Positions 45,924-57,690 are shown, counted from the first letter of the stretch. The stretch: DNA of 64,000 bases from Coprinellus micaceus (GCA_951394405.1 OX596337.1:1116001-1180000), one strand, 5' to 3'. Numbers and translations: made by a program. Notes: a model not told the origin generated them from the sequence alone.

Positions 45924-46439
45924 ATGAATGGTGCTTCGAATTCAATTGAGGCCACTCCCATCTCACCCCATCGCGAAGCTCTGCATACCCCACCTCTCAT
46001 GGAGCGCGAAAGCCAAGTCGGTACCCTCCCAACGCCCTCAGTGCAACGGGAAACGACCCTACCAACCCTACTACCAACCCCTCCTTTGATGGAACGAAGC
46101 AGAAATCGTCGCCCGACATGTTGCAGACGCTTGTCAACGTCCCGGTGGTCGACGTTGCCAGCGGGCAGCATTTGTGATTTACCACTCCAAAGTGCTTTGG
46201 AACGGGCATCAGACTGCCCTGCCCTTACTGCGGGAGAGTGCTCTGGAGGCTACTCGAACTGGAATGAGGAGGAGGATTCCGACGTAGACGATGGGTCGGT
46301 GTGGTCTGGAGGGTGGCCCTCCAGTGCGATGAGCTCGAACGCGTCGCTGGGATTGGATCCACATGGAAGGACGGCGTTTTGGGGTTTACATGGGCTGCTG
46401 GACCGTTTACCACCGATTATGGAGAGAGGGTTTGAGTAG
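45924..46439 (+). CDS. Orphan protein with repeated TPPLMER motif
   Basis: An uninterrupted 171-aa frame starts 93 bp after a TATAAA box (45826-45831). The motif TPPLMER occurs twice (HTPPLMERESQVGTLPTPS and LLPTPPLMERSRNRRPT). An acidic tract (EEEDSDVDDGS) and a Trp/Gly-rich segment (VWSGGWPSSAM) follow. No domain is recognised. The composition suggests a disordered, lineage-specific protein. Confidence is moderate because splicing could alter it. Confidence 0.5.
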   Translation: MNGASNSIEATPISPHREALHTPPLMERESQVGTLPTPSVQRETTLPTLLPTPPLMERSRNRRPTCCRRLSTSRWSTLPAGSICDLPLQSALERASDCPALTAGECSGGYSNWNEEEDSDVDDGSVWSGGWPSSAMSSNASLGLDPHGRTAFWGLHGLLDRLPPIMERGFE

Positions 46440-46873
46440 CTAAGTTTATTGAGAGGGGCGTAGGTTCCCTACAGATCTACCTCGCCCCGCAGCCTTGTGG
46501 ACGTGTAAATAAAGAAGGCAGGTGTGGCTGTAAATACGAGATGTATCGGGGTAGCTGGAATAAAGTAGTGGAGAGGTGTAAATAAAGACGATTCACTGCC
46601 AGAAGCTCAGCCAACAGAGCCATCGAGGCATCTCGGAGCCGTGTAAATAGCCTACAGTATCGTAAAGGCCGTGATAGTGCATAAGGGGTCGTGAGTGGCC
46701 ATAAGGTTCTGTGGGTATAGAGCATGTAGGGGTATCATAGAAGGGGCATACTTGAGTCGAAATGGGTTAGAATGCATGATAAAGGAGGGAATAAACATTA
46801 TATAGACGCAAGCAAGACGGGAGAACCGCGCAACATCTCAAACTCGTTGGCCACCGGGCGAGTGTGAACAACC
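46440..46873. repeat. GTGTAAATA repeats between convergent orphans
   Basis: GTGTAAATAAAG occurs at 46503-46514 and 46577-46588, and GTGTAAATAG at 46641-46650, spaced 74 and 64 bp. AATAAA-like elements in each make this a plausible tandemly duplicated 3'-processing region between two converging genes. Confidence 0.5.
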
Positions 46874-47545
46874 CTAGTAGCCACTCCTCGACCGATCGCC
46901 CCTCATGCCCATCTTCGACCTGGAGATCTGGATAGGTGGGGCAGGGAAGTAGCGCCTGTCCTTCGGTGGCAACGGAGGCGGTACTTGTTCCTTGAGCGGG
47001 AGAAGGTACGGCTCGACCGTCGATCGCAGAATCGCCGAGGCTCTTTGGAAGGACGGATAATCCTGGAGAAGCCTTCTCCTGCGGACTGTGCGACGACTGC
47101 GCATCGAGGGTCGGGTGTCAACGCGATTGTACCCCGAACGTGTTACTTGGAGTCACTCACCCCTCCTGAACCCAATCGTAATATGGGAAGTGGACGATCA
47201 TCCAGTTCTCGAAGTCGGCACTCGACATGCCAGGGACAACGAGCGGGCGAGCGTGGCTGAAGTGGTGTATCTTGCGCCCTCCAACCAGGTTGGCTATTGT
47301 TGGGGACATCGCCATAAGTGCTTCAATGTCCTGTCTGTAGAGCACATTTCCAACCTGAATTTTCCAGTCAGCGGGAGGACAATGAACGAATACCGCTGGA
47401 AGCCCACCTGCACTACACCCATCCCAGAGGGGCGTTCGCCCGGGCCTGTGTTGTAGGCGTGCAAATCTCGATGTGACTTAGGGAATACGTTTTTCGCGGA
47501 GGGTGAGAGGAGGACGTCGTAGACGACGGGTTTTCTGGTGAGCAT
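46874..47545 (-). CDS. Orphan protein, 184 aa, three exons
   Basis: Exons 47545-47408, 47354-47161 and 47096-46874 join in frame across introns of 53 and 64 nt. The protein reads MLTRKPVVYDVLLSPSAKNV...LHAYNTGPGERPSGMGVVQ/VGNVLYRQDIEALMAM...VVPGMSSADFENWMIVHFPY, then an Arg-rich RRTVRRRRLLQDY and a proline-rich tail. No known domain is recognised. A TATA-like ATAAATA is about 90 bp upstream (near 47636-47642, minus). The consistent phases over three exons support a real gene. Confidence 0.65.
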
Positions 47546-48785
47546 GGCTGCGGTTCAGCGTTCGAGGTCGTTCGCGGAAGTGGTGAATGAAGGTGTGAAG
47601 AGGCTGGAATGGGCGGTTATACCCCCACACAGTTGTATTTATCCTTCTGACGATAGACGCCCACACTACACATGTTTGTCCCCGAGCCGGGGAGCAGTGT
47701 AGGACAGGCAAAAAGACAACCCACCGCTATGCACACCATGTACGATGAGAACGGCGTTGAGCCACTCAGAAGTTCATTTCGCCCATGAATTTCCTCTTCC
47801 GGTAGGACAACGGGCCTCGTTTTCACGGACGATGCCGAGCAATAGAGTTGGCTGTGTAGAACAGCAGCTCTACCAGTGCGAAACTGTGCTTTCCGGGAGG
47901 GCTAAGCGAGTGGCAACCTAGTATGATCGAGATGTTGCGGAACCTTGCTGGTGGACGGACTCCATGAGGCGTACATGTGTATCCCTGATATGAAATCTAT
48001 CCCTGCGCGGACCCGATCCGTGCAGCTCAGACATCACTAGAGCCGGGAGGGTGGTGAGATTGTGAAGGAGAGCTACGAGGGTGGGAATTTGCGCCTAAGC
48101 GCCCACAAACTGATGATGGGCTTGGTGATGACATCATGCCGTATCTCTGCTCTGCGCTTCCCTGACGAATGCCCAACGCGCCGCACCCGACCGAGCACTC
48201 GTCCAAAGAGAGAAGCACGCAGCGGGCATGGGTCTTCGTGGGGTTGGCGTCACACTGGCTCGCTACCTCGAGTACAGCTTGTGGTGCGGAGGTGACGTGG
48301 CATTTGAGAGTCTCCAGCCTTCAACGAGGGTAACTCGCTGAACGCGCCAGGGGTCGCAAAGCGCGGAGTACTTGCCAGAACCTTGAACGAGAAGGTACGC
48401 CATCGCGTTTCCTCTATGGATCACTGTCGCATGTCACCATTGCTAGAATGCACAATGGGGGTGACTCGTCGACGCTCGAAGACATATCGAAAGCAAAAGC
48501 CGGATCTTCAAATCCACAACACAGCCGCTTAAGGCAAGGCTAATGCCATGACAACGGGTCAAAGGACTGTCGCAATGCTCGCAATGGGCGCTTAACGCGA
48601 TCACGTGGGGCGCCTAATTGGGCGACTGACAACGGTAGCTTGCTATGGTCCGTTGCGTTGTGGCTTTGTCGCTCCTGGGGGTATATAAGACGGCGCAGCC
48701 TATGGAACTGTTCAACATCATTTTCTTTCTCTCCCTCACCCACTTGACGACCCTCTCCACTCGCCTCCCCGGTATAACGGTTCAA
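47546..48785. promoter_or_regulatory. 1.2-kb intergenic with HMG-box gene 2 promoter
   Basis: The right part holds GGGCGCTTA (48586-48594), ATCACGTGGGG (48600-48610) and TATATAAG (48682-48689). A second, inverted TAAGCGCCC lies at 48096-48104. No gene is supported in the remainder. Confidence 0.55.
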
Positions 48786-50357
48786 ATGGCTTCCTCCAGA
48801 CGCGGAATGACTTCGTCTTCGCGACATTCCATCCGGCCGAATGGTACCGCCCCCTTAATCCCAAGTCGACTCCGTGAGGTCGAAAGTAACGAGACCTACC
48901 CTCAGCGAAGTGACAACTCTAGAGGTATGTAGGCTCCTATCGCCATCTGCGAATACACTGGTTCCGTTGAACTGATTTTGCACTTTCCTAAAGGTGGTTT
49001 GAATGGCACACCATGTCTTCCCATAGCCTCTCCCATGGGCTATTCCGGTGCCGGTCTATATGAAGAACGGGGAAGCGACCTCTTCGAATGCCAATGGGCT
49101 GTAGCAAGTGGCCAGAGGACTGTAGACGATGCCCTATCCGCAATATCGACTCAACGGAGGTTCCTTAACGACCTCGAGGACGCTCTGAGGTTTGGTGTCT
49201 TTGGAAACGGCGGTGTGCGACATTACCCTCCCTCCTATCCCCCCTCCCTTTATGACCCGCCTCCCCCCGCCTCAGCGCGAGAAAACGCTATCTACACCTC
49301 TCAGCTCATCTCCCAGATGATGGGAACGGCACCTAGGTCTACGGAACCAGACCCGCCCACCCCAGTGTCTACCCGCCCAGCTCCTCTGTTTTCAAAGGGG
49401 AACATTTACATTGCCGGAGGGAATGAGAATGTTGGGGATCTAGGGGGGCAGAATCAGCGACCCGACGATGTCGGTACAGATGATCTGGGAAACATTCAAT
49501 TCTCCCCAGAATTTGAAATATGGTTCGCAAATGCCATACTCGCAGGCGGGACGACAGATGTTAATCCCCCCTTGGCTCAAGACCCAACTTGCGATTCTGA
49601 TAGGCCTCTGCCGCCTTGTGGCCAGCCCGATCTCGCGGCGCCTCCCGCTTTGGTAGACGACACTGCTAAGCAGTCTCCGACGTCGTCCTTTGGCGCATCC
49701 GCTTTTGTATGCACGAATCCCCAAACACACGCTCCATCTTCGACATCCAGGGAGTCGAGCGTTGATGACGGACTGCCAGTGGGCGATTATTCTGGCTACA
49801 GCGTCCCAACTGCCGACGTGATCACTGATGAGGACTTCGACTACGCCAACTACCCTGCCGATAAGAAAATACCCCGACCTCCGCACAACTTCAGCGTGTG
49901 GATGAAGGCATGGTACAAAGTCAACAAAGGGGTCCGGCCGGCGAACGCTTCAAAGGTGTGCTCGGGAATGTGGAGGGCACTTACAGTTCAAGAGCAAGCG
50001 ACCTGGACCAAGAAAGCGAAACTGGTCGCGGACAAGCACAAGAGAGCCTTTCCTGGATATAAGTACAAACCTTCACGACCGAAAACGGAACTGAGCGGGA
50101 AGGTAGGCAAAGAAGTCAAGAAGCCCTCAGGCCTGCGAACTACCTCGTCTCTTCCCGCTATCCCCGTGGGCAGCAGGCCTGAATCGAAGCATCCCGTCCG
50201 GCGTTACAACTCATTGGGAAGCATACCACCCCATTTCGAGGATTCTATCCCAGCGCCTGTTTCAGGTCCGTCGAGCTTACCACATATTCCAGAGCTCTTC
50301 GATACTTCTTGGACCCCGGTGGGGTCGTCCAACGAACACACAGGGCTCAACAGGTGA
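48786..50357 (+). CDS. HMG-box protein 2
   Basis: Exon 1 (48786-48924) and exon 2 (48994-50357) give 500 aa. The N-terminal 280 residues are mostly disordered (HYPPSYPPSLYDPPPPAS). The HMG box at about 345-415 starts KKIPRPPHNFSVWMKAWYK and continues ANASKVCSGMWRALTVQEQATWTKKAKLVADKHKRAFPGYKYKPSR. Its RPPHNFSVWMK start and YKYKPSR end are the classic MATA_HMG/SOX frame without the insertion seen in protein 1. The C-tail is Ser/Pro-rich. It is likely a DNA-binding regulator; TATATAAG lies 97 bp upstream. Confidence 0.88.
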
Positions 50358-50537
50358 TCGGGCTATCGCCATTATGTCGTCTACCCTCCCTCCATATTAT
50401 GTTTTTCTGGTTTATCGTAATCTTTTAAATTGTACACCATTAATTGTATACTAGAATCACGACATCACGAGCCTACTTCCGGACCGGGGCTAATCGTCAT
50501 TCAATTGCGCCCCCAGAGCGGCTGCGGCACTTGACCG
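50358..50537. terminator. Convergent 3' region, HMG-box gene 2 / GH92
   Basis: AT-rich 180 bp between two converging stops, probably with both poly(A) sites. Confidence 0.4.
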
Positions 50538-53500
50538 TTAAAGTTCTGCCTCGTCTCGCGCATGCCCACCCGGGTCACGCCTTGCCCCCCTTCTCAGAAT
50601 ATCAATTCCAAGCGCCTCCAGAACATCTGGATCGTTCCCCCAGCTCTGAATCGTATCACTCATCTCGTACACAACCTCCACCTTCCTATCCTTGCCTAGA
50701 AGTTGTTCGTGGCGGATGATGGGGCTCTTAAGGGGTACGCCGTTCAGCGTAAGAGACTTTATGTACGGTTTCGTTCGAGCACCAGGAGCCCTAATTGATA
50801 TTGTCGTGTGGGCTCCGCCGAAGGAGGGGTTAGCCAGGTTGAGTGTGATAGCCTCGAAGAAGGGGCTAAAATAGCGGAGGATGTTAGTGTGCATGTACAA
50901 ATTTGAATGCATGAAGGACAACTCACGATCCGACGACGTACTCTCCCGACACGGGATTGACGGGGTAAAAGCCCATGGCACTGAAGATGTACCAAGCGCT
51001 CATCTGACCACAGTCTTCGTTCTGAAAAAAGCTATTCAGCGTTTCGCGACTATGACAGGCGTAACCGTAAACGTACTCCTGTAAGTCCGTCGGGGCGATT
51101 GTTATAGTTCTCCTTTGCTATCTCCCGAATCCTCTCCTGGGCCTTGAACGCAGCGCCCGCCAAGGAGTAAAGGTAGGGTATATGGTGCGAAGGCTAAGAA
51201 ATAGTCGTGGATCAGGTTGATGTTGAAAGGCGTTGGAGTTAGGGTACGTACCTCGTTTGTATGGTCATTGTGCCCTCCTTCAAAGTGTTCTTCCAAGCTT
51301 TGGACGAACTTGACTTTCCCACCACGGCGTCTGATAAGATCGGGGACGTTGTGGACTACATCGAACGAGTACGCCCATTTATCGCCTACGGGTGCAGCTC
51401 AGTAAAGGTTTAAGATATAGAAGAGATTTGGGAGATACCTTCAGTCCACCCCCTGTTTTCACCGGCCCAACTCCCATCACCATTGCGCGCCTCCATAAAC
51501 CCGGTCTGGCCGTTGAATATGGTGAAAGGGGACCGCATGGAGCGGTCGAACAGGAACTTTGTGATATTCTTGGGTTTCGAGAGTTCACGGGCAAGAATGT
51601 AGGCAGCGTAATCATCATCTAGTTGGGTGTTAATCATTAAATCATCTAAAGTGCAGTCGGGGTCTTACACGCATAGTCCAGGGTTCGGGAAGCGCTCTCG
51701 GAGTGAACGTCGTCCGCGACCCAACCCTTCGTTTCGTACACAGACGACAGACCAGCACGGACCTCGTAGTCAACACCCTCCTCACGGTCATCGTACTCCA
51801 GTTCCCAATCCCACATGGGAGGAACGGTGGCATCCTTCCACACCGCCTCCCAAGCGAGCTCCTTGTCCGCTGGGCTCAGCGGAATGTTCTTAAGGACGGC
51901 TTCTGCGATCAGTGAGTCGGCGTGTGTTCCGACCATGATGTTGGTCTCGACGATGTTCTTCCACATGGGTAGCCAGCCACTCTGTAAGCGGGGGATTAAA
52001 CGGGTTGGTAGGGTCAGGTAAACTCGTGCAATTTTGCGTACCTCAAGATAGTCCTGGAGCATGCTTCGAATCATACCTGGGATTCGTTCGGGTACGAGCA
52101 TAATTTGGAGAGCCCAGATGGCTCGGTACGTGTCCTAGTAGGACCTCAGTATTAGGAAGATAACAGGAATGCGTCGACATACCCAGATAGAGTATCCAGT
52201 GTATGATTCTCCTTCGTGTACTTTGGCGTCGTACCCTGACCAATAACGGCCTTGCTCGTGTTGTTCACTAGGATACTGAGGGGATATGAGCATTCTGCGA
52301 AAAAGGATGAAAGGAATATAACCCGCCTGAAGTGAGTGAGCGATCCCCGTCCAGAAAACCTGCCTCATGACCTCCGCTTCCTCATCGCCCTCCCCGCCAA
52401 TATCGACAGAAACGCGGCCGAGTAGCTCAGCCCATTGGGTCCGCACGTCCTGAGCCGTCTCCTCGAGGCTGTTCGTCGCCTTGGCGTCCAAGTTCGCTCT
52501 CGCCTGCTCGATTGAAATGAACGACGTCCCCACTCGAACATCAACATTGTCGGTTGCCTCCTCCGGCACGTACACATACGCAAGGAGGTTAGAGCCTGAT
52601 GCCTCAAGCTTTCCTGGAGTGACGTCCCCGTGCCTCACAAAGCCATAGCCCTCAGCAACGAAATTAAACCGAGCACAGAAGTATCCCCTGAATTCGTTTG
52701 CAGCCACCTGACTAGAGACTGGCGTGATGATGGCGTCCTGTCGCTCAGAGTTGTAGCCACAGATTTCTGTTTGGGGGGACTTAGTAGATATGGAGATGTG
52801 GCCCTCAGGGTATGTGACGTTCGTCGGCGTTGAGGTGATAATCGAGGGCCGTGCTGCCTCAATGAGGATGTAAGGTTGGGGTTTGTCCGCCCTGTTTGGG
52901 GAAAACGTAAACCGAAGGTGGCCTACACGCGACGCTGGGAGTCTATCTCAGTCAGGATTCGCAGGGAGGGGGCATGGGCATGCTACTCACTAGCGCTCAT
53001 TTCGCATTGAATGCGCCCGTCGTGACCGTCCTCAAGGAGAACACTATAATAGGCCGGACTCACGACCTCCTCCCGGCCATTATCGTGTTGTTCTGGATCT
53101 TTGGCGCTTACCACTGTGAGTCCACGCGCCTCGAATGAAGTCTGCAAAGGGGATTCCTGGTATGAGACACCCGGTATTATTGCGACACTTCCGCTTTCGC
53201 CCATCCAGATCGCTGGCTGCCTCGTGCCCATGAAGCCATGTACCTTGGTATTAGACTGAAGAGGTTCAGTTAATAACTACTTCACCTCAAACGCAGCGGC
53301 ACCTACATCTCCACCACCTTCAAGAGCCCATGACGCGTTGTACGGCGTAGCGGAGACATACGACACCTGGGTTTGCGCAACCCACCGGGTCATACCAAAC
53401 GGTGGTGATACAGACGGAATCATGCCTCCAGCCTTGTTTGGCTCAGTCCCGGTAGTTCCTATATAGCTGGGTCCACTTCGTATCAGTGGTAGAGTATGGT

Positions 53501-53634
53501 ATCTCAGCAACGTACAGGTTCACATCATCCAGCGCACTCGAGCTCGGGGCGTTGAATGGTGCAGGTGGTTTCGTCTTCGCGAGGACTACCGGTGAAAGGC
53601 ATAGAGCAAAGAATCCCCGATTCTTCGCCAACAT
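50538..53634 (-). CDS. Secreted GH92 alpha-1,2-mannosidase-like glycosidase
   Basis: It starts MLAKNRGFFALCLSPVVLAK, a plausible signal peptide. The N-terminal beta-sandwich includes NKAGGMIPSVSPPFGMTRW and MGTRQPAIWMGESGSVAIIP. The catalytic (alpha/alpha)6 barrel has YWSGYDAKVHEGESYTGYSI, DTYRAIWALQ, GTHADSLIAEAV, GHNDHTNEPSHHIPYLY and NEDCGQMSAWYIFSAMGFYP. These are the hallmark GH92 motifs, including the acid and Ca2+-site residues. About ten short introns interrupt it and total length is near 780 aa. It should remove alpha-linked mannose from N- or O-glycans in the secretory path or outside the cell. It is divergent from the F-box gene, with 135 bp between starts. Confidence 0.9.
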
Positions 53635-53769
53635 ATTCAGGCCCCCTTTGGTCGTCGTATGCCCTCGACGAATCCACCGAGGTGGTGGTTTAGATCAGAA
53701 AGCCTTGCGCGATCACGAGTGGATGCTGGATTCGGCTCTCTTGATCTTAAACCACCATCTGCCACCCCA

Positions 53770-55209
53770 ATGTCGAATCGACCCAACGATATACCCCCAG
53801 AGATTCTCGATGTCGTATTCGACCTCGCCGGTATCACCGACGGTTCCCCCACCTCGCGAATCGCACTCGCTAGCGTCTGTAAAACGTGGTGGGATGTTAT
53901 CTACTCCAACCCCGTATATTGGACCACTCTTCGTTGCTCAGTACAGAGCGATGCAGAGTCCGCGGATGAACGCCTCGTCCAGTACATGGAGCAGTGGTTT
54001 GGTCGGGCGGGAAGTCTTCCTCTGACCCTGGACCTGGTTACCGGCTACCAAACCAGTGGCCACGTCCCTACCCACCTCGTCGCCTCCCTTGTTCACAATT
54101 CACGATGGAAGGAACTCAGATTCAATGTGCCTTGGGGCCTGGGCCGCATTAACATCCGCTACGTACCATGGCTCTGGGAGTTGTTCAGATGTGCAAGCAA
54201 CTATTCTCTGGCCTCCGGCATTGCGTGTTGGGAATCACTACGGGCGTTGAGAATCCGGGCGTTGGGGTCGAGCATCGTCGAGGCCGACACATTTCATCTA
54301 CGCCTAGCCGCGCCGCTGCTGGAAAGCTTTCAAATGCATATCCTGGAATGCCGTAGTGTGACTTGGTTGCAAGATCTCCTGAACTGGAAGTCCCTGAGGC
54401 ACTTAGAACTCAAAGGGCTCTTCCTCTGGATGGATGCTCACTCGGCGGCCGGTTTCTACCTCGGTGTCCTCTCACGAGCCTCCCATCTAAAATCCATCCG
54501 AGTTGAAGATCGCGGTCTCCAGATCCCCTATACCAGCCCTTCATCCGGAACCGGCACCCATCTACCCATCGCGCTCGACCACCTATCGTCGTTCCAATTT
54601 CCCGACTCTCAATTTACGCGACACATGCTCACACAACTGTCTCTTCCCGCCCTCGTTTCGCTCGGCCTAAGCAACCTCATCATTCCCTATCGTCCGACCC
54701 TGGGGTCTGCAATCACCCGCCTGATTCAACAATCCAATTGCGCTCTACGAAGATTATCCATTGAAGATGCAGCCATGATGGACGAAGAGATACTGGTCAT
54801 TCTCCTCCTCCTTCCCACCTTGGAACACTTGATATTGTCCTGCCAATCTTACCCGTACTTCACCACGTATGGACAATCACGTCGGTTCCTGGCAGGGATG
54901 GCCGAGGAAAACTCCAATAACCCGACCTTCCTTCCCAACCTCAGAACCCTTTCCTACCGTGACCACGGTCGCGAAGAACACTCCTATGGTGAAATGATAG
55001 CGACCTTCAAGCAGATTGCGGAAGACGCTAAAAGGTCGTGGGATGCGACGACTGAGCAATGGGACTCGACATCAGGCGAATGGCGGAAAGATCAAATTCG
55101 CCCCCATGAGGACCACGCATGTGAACACCGATGTCGCCTGGAGAAGGCGGAGCTTGCCCTACAGAAGTGGGTCCGCCCTGTGTATTCGCTCGTTGTAAAC
55201 TCGCCATGA
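53770..55209 (+). CDS. F-box-like protein 2
   Basis: A single exon of 479 aa from MSNRPNDIPPEILDVVFDLA. The F-box is at residues 5-50 (DIPPEILDVVF...RIALASVCKTWWDVIYSNPV). LRR-like strands follow (LRALRIRAL, LRHLELKGLFLW, LVSLGLSNLIIP, LEHLILSCQ). An in-frame ATG at 53659 adds 37 residues but would sit only 24 bp from the divergent GH92 start, so 53770 is preferred. It is a presumed SCF adaptor of the same agaricomycete class as the gene at 26020-27696, but is too different to be a recent copy. Confidence 0.85.
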   Translation: MSNRPNDIPPEILDVVFDLAGITDGSPTSRIALASVCKTWWDVIYSNPVYWTTLRCSVQSDAESADERLVQYMEQWFGRAGSLPLTLDLVTGYQTSGHVPTHLVASLVHNSRWKELRFNVPWGLGRINIRYVPWLWELFRCASNYSLASGIACWESLRALRIRALGSSIVEADTFHLRLAAPLLESFQMHILECRSVTWLQDLLNWKSLRHLELKGLFLWMDAHSAAGFYLGVLSRASHLKSIRVEDRGLQIPYTSPSSGTGTHLPIALDHLSSFQFPDSQFTRHMLTQLSLPALVSLGLSNLIIPYRPTLGSAITRLIQQSNCALRRLSIEDAAMMDEEILVILLLLPTLEHLILSCQSYPYFTTYGQSRRFLAGMAEENSNNPTFLPNLRTLSYRDHGREEHSYGEMIATFKQIAEDAKRSWDATTEQWDSTSGEWRKDQIRPHEDHACEHRCRLEKAELALQKWVRPVYSLVVNSP

Positions 55210-55398
55210 CTATGGATACCTACCTCGGCTTTTTGAAGAAGTTGCATGCCTCTCCTCCGTTTCGACGGCCTGGACGGCCGCCCTCCTTTGTCCCAGTCAG
55301 TAGCAATCCCCCGTTGTGGAACCACAGTTCCACATTCTAAGTACCTTAGACAACAAGACTTCCGCCGGTAAGGGCAAGGGCCGAGAAGATCTCAAATT

Positions 55399-57402
55399 TT
55401 ACTTCCCAATGCAAAAGTCCCTAAACACCGCATCCAAAATATCCTCTACCCCAATCGCGCCTGTCACCTTCCCAATCGCTGTCGCAGCGTACCGAAGCTC
55501 CTCCGCAGCGAATACCACATCGTCGGGGCCATACTCCAAGAACATCCCCAAGTGACGACTGGCGGACTGCAAGTGATCTCGGTGCCTCGATCGGGTGATG
55601 ACGATGGGGTTCACGTCGGTCGAGGATGAGGAGCCAGGGGTCGAGTCCGGGAGGCCAAACCTAGTAAATGTGTTAGAGCACTGGAACGGAAGACGGGAGG
55701 GGAACATACTGTTGCTTCAGTGCGTCGGAGAATCCGACTAAAAAGTCATCTGCGCCAGAGCCTGTCGCTAAGCTGGCTCTCCAAGCCATGTTGTGCTTCT
55801 TAAAGGTATCCCCGCCCCTACTCTGGGGAGCCGATGAAACGAGAGCTGTTCGGAGGAGAGCCTCTGTGTCAATCCCGGGAGAGGCGTCCGCCAAATCCGA
55901 TTTGTTGAACAGGAAGTAGGTATCGGGGGAAGTGAGTTCCCGCCAATGTTCCAAATCTTTCGAACGAACAGTTTTGGAAGATTCCAACAGGTCCGGCAGA
56001 GACAGGACGCAAATTGATATGTCAGCGTTTTGCACACTGTATGATTGAGTCAGTCTAGTACACGGTGAAGGGTGGTCCTACTCACGCTTGCTTCGCTCGT
56101 TCGACCCCAATTTTCTCCACAACATCCTCCGTTTTGCGTAAACCCGCGGTGTCGGCGATAATTACAGGAAGACCCCCAATGTCCAGCGTCAGTTCCATAA
56201 CATCCCGGGTGGTTCCTGGAATGGAGGTCACAATGGCAGCTTCCCTCTGGGCTGTGAACAGAATCAGTGTTTGTAGAATTACGCGAGAGGACGGGACACA
56301 CCCAAAAAATTGAGCAAGCTGCTCTTGCCTGCGTTGGGCGGACCGAAGATGGCGAGTCTAATTCCCGAGCGAAGGAGTTCACCGCGACGGTGGTCGTTGA
56401 GGTATCCCTGGACAGTGTCGAGAATTCGCCGAACACCCTCCTTGGCTATAGAGATAACGTTAGTGTGCAAGATGAGTGCTGAAAGCAGCTAGACTCACCA
56501 TCGTCATACACCCCCTCTTCAATCTCCTCTCCCTCCCCAAAGTCAATCATTGCCTCCACCTTCGCCAACGCCGAAATGACACCCTTCCTCAAATCGTCAA
56601 ACCTCTGCCGAACTGCCCCCTCCGCCGCCCTCACCGCAACCTTCCTCTGCCCCTCCGTCTCCGCGTCAATCAAGTCTTTCAGACCTTCCACCTGTGTCAA
56701 GTCGAGCCTCCCATTCAGGTACGCACGCTGGGTGAATTCGCCTGGTTCAGCGGAACGCAAGGTTGGGAGGGTGCTTAGAGCGGAGAGTGCTGCTGCTATG
56801 ACAGCGCGTCCGGAGTGGAGGTGGAGTTCAACGACGTCTTCTGAGGTGAAAGATTTGGGACCTTTGAAGTAGACGGCCAGCCCGTCGTCTATCGTCTCCC
56901 CGGTGGAGGGGTGAACAACACGGCATCTATAGAGCTTCCATGGTGTGGGGTTTAGTAGGTCTAAACCTTTGAGCACAAGGAAATCCAGTAAGCAGGGTGG
57001 GATAGACTCACCCTTTGAAGTAGACCCCGCGTATGGCTTCACCATGTTGCCCCAAACCTCCTTCAACGCGTCTGCCCCCGAAATGCGAACGACTCCTACA
57101 CCACCTCGGCCTGGGGGAGTGGACAGCGCGTAGATCGTAGACTTTTGTGCGTCTGAATGTGGCAGGGCATCGCTATGGAGGAGCCTAGGGTGCCCTGGGT
57201 AGAGAAACCGCGGCGCGAGCGAGGGCCGTCGTGAGGTCGTTTGTCGACGTTGGCTTGTCAGCCCAACGACATCCAGCGACGAATACGGTCTAGGAGAAAA
57301 AGAGATGTGCTGTGAGGAGGACCCTAGGTGTTTATGAGGGCGGCATTGTCGGGATAGGCGCTGGAACATGCAGGTTGACTTGAAAAAGCGGCCAGCACGC
57401 AT
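55399..57402 (-). CDS. MSS1: Mitochondrial tRNA-modification GTPase MSS1 (MnmE/GTPBP3)
   Basis: The first ATG is 57402 ([20 protein letters not shown]), a basic mitochondrial targeting leader. The N-domain has [18 protein letters not shown] and [20 protein letters not shown]. The G-domain has G1 [14 protein letters not shown]3-type [17 protein letters not shown]4 NKSD and the K-loop region [12 protein letters not shown]. The protein ends with the invariant FCIGK motif. With MTO1/GidA it makes the xm5-type wobble-U34 modification of mitochondrial tRNAs. About five introns are seen. One 45-nt segment (57011-56967) has intron borders but is in frame and stop-free. Confidence 0.95.
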
Positions 57403-57690
57403 CAGAACGATGTCATTGTCAATAGGCGCCGAGGGCCAATCCCACACGACCAGCGCTTAATGCCAGATACTGTTGGGAGGGTCTGGAAGGATCGCTCAAG
57501 CACAATCACTACTGATGCTAGGACCTTAGAAGATTCAGAGTGCTCGTACTAAAAGTCCTTGATATTAGATGGAGGATACAGCTACACAGTCTAGGAAAGG
57601 CGTAAGGTACAGCGAACTCGTGGCGGGTCAGAATAATGTGACATAGCAGAAAGTGGCAACATGGGAGAGATAAATGAGTAAGGATGCCCT
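57403..57690. other. Intergenic, MSS1 to HMG-box gene 3
   Basis: MSS1 promoter and HMG-box gene 3 3' region; nothing more seen. Confidence 0.35.
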
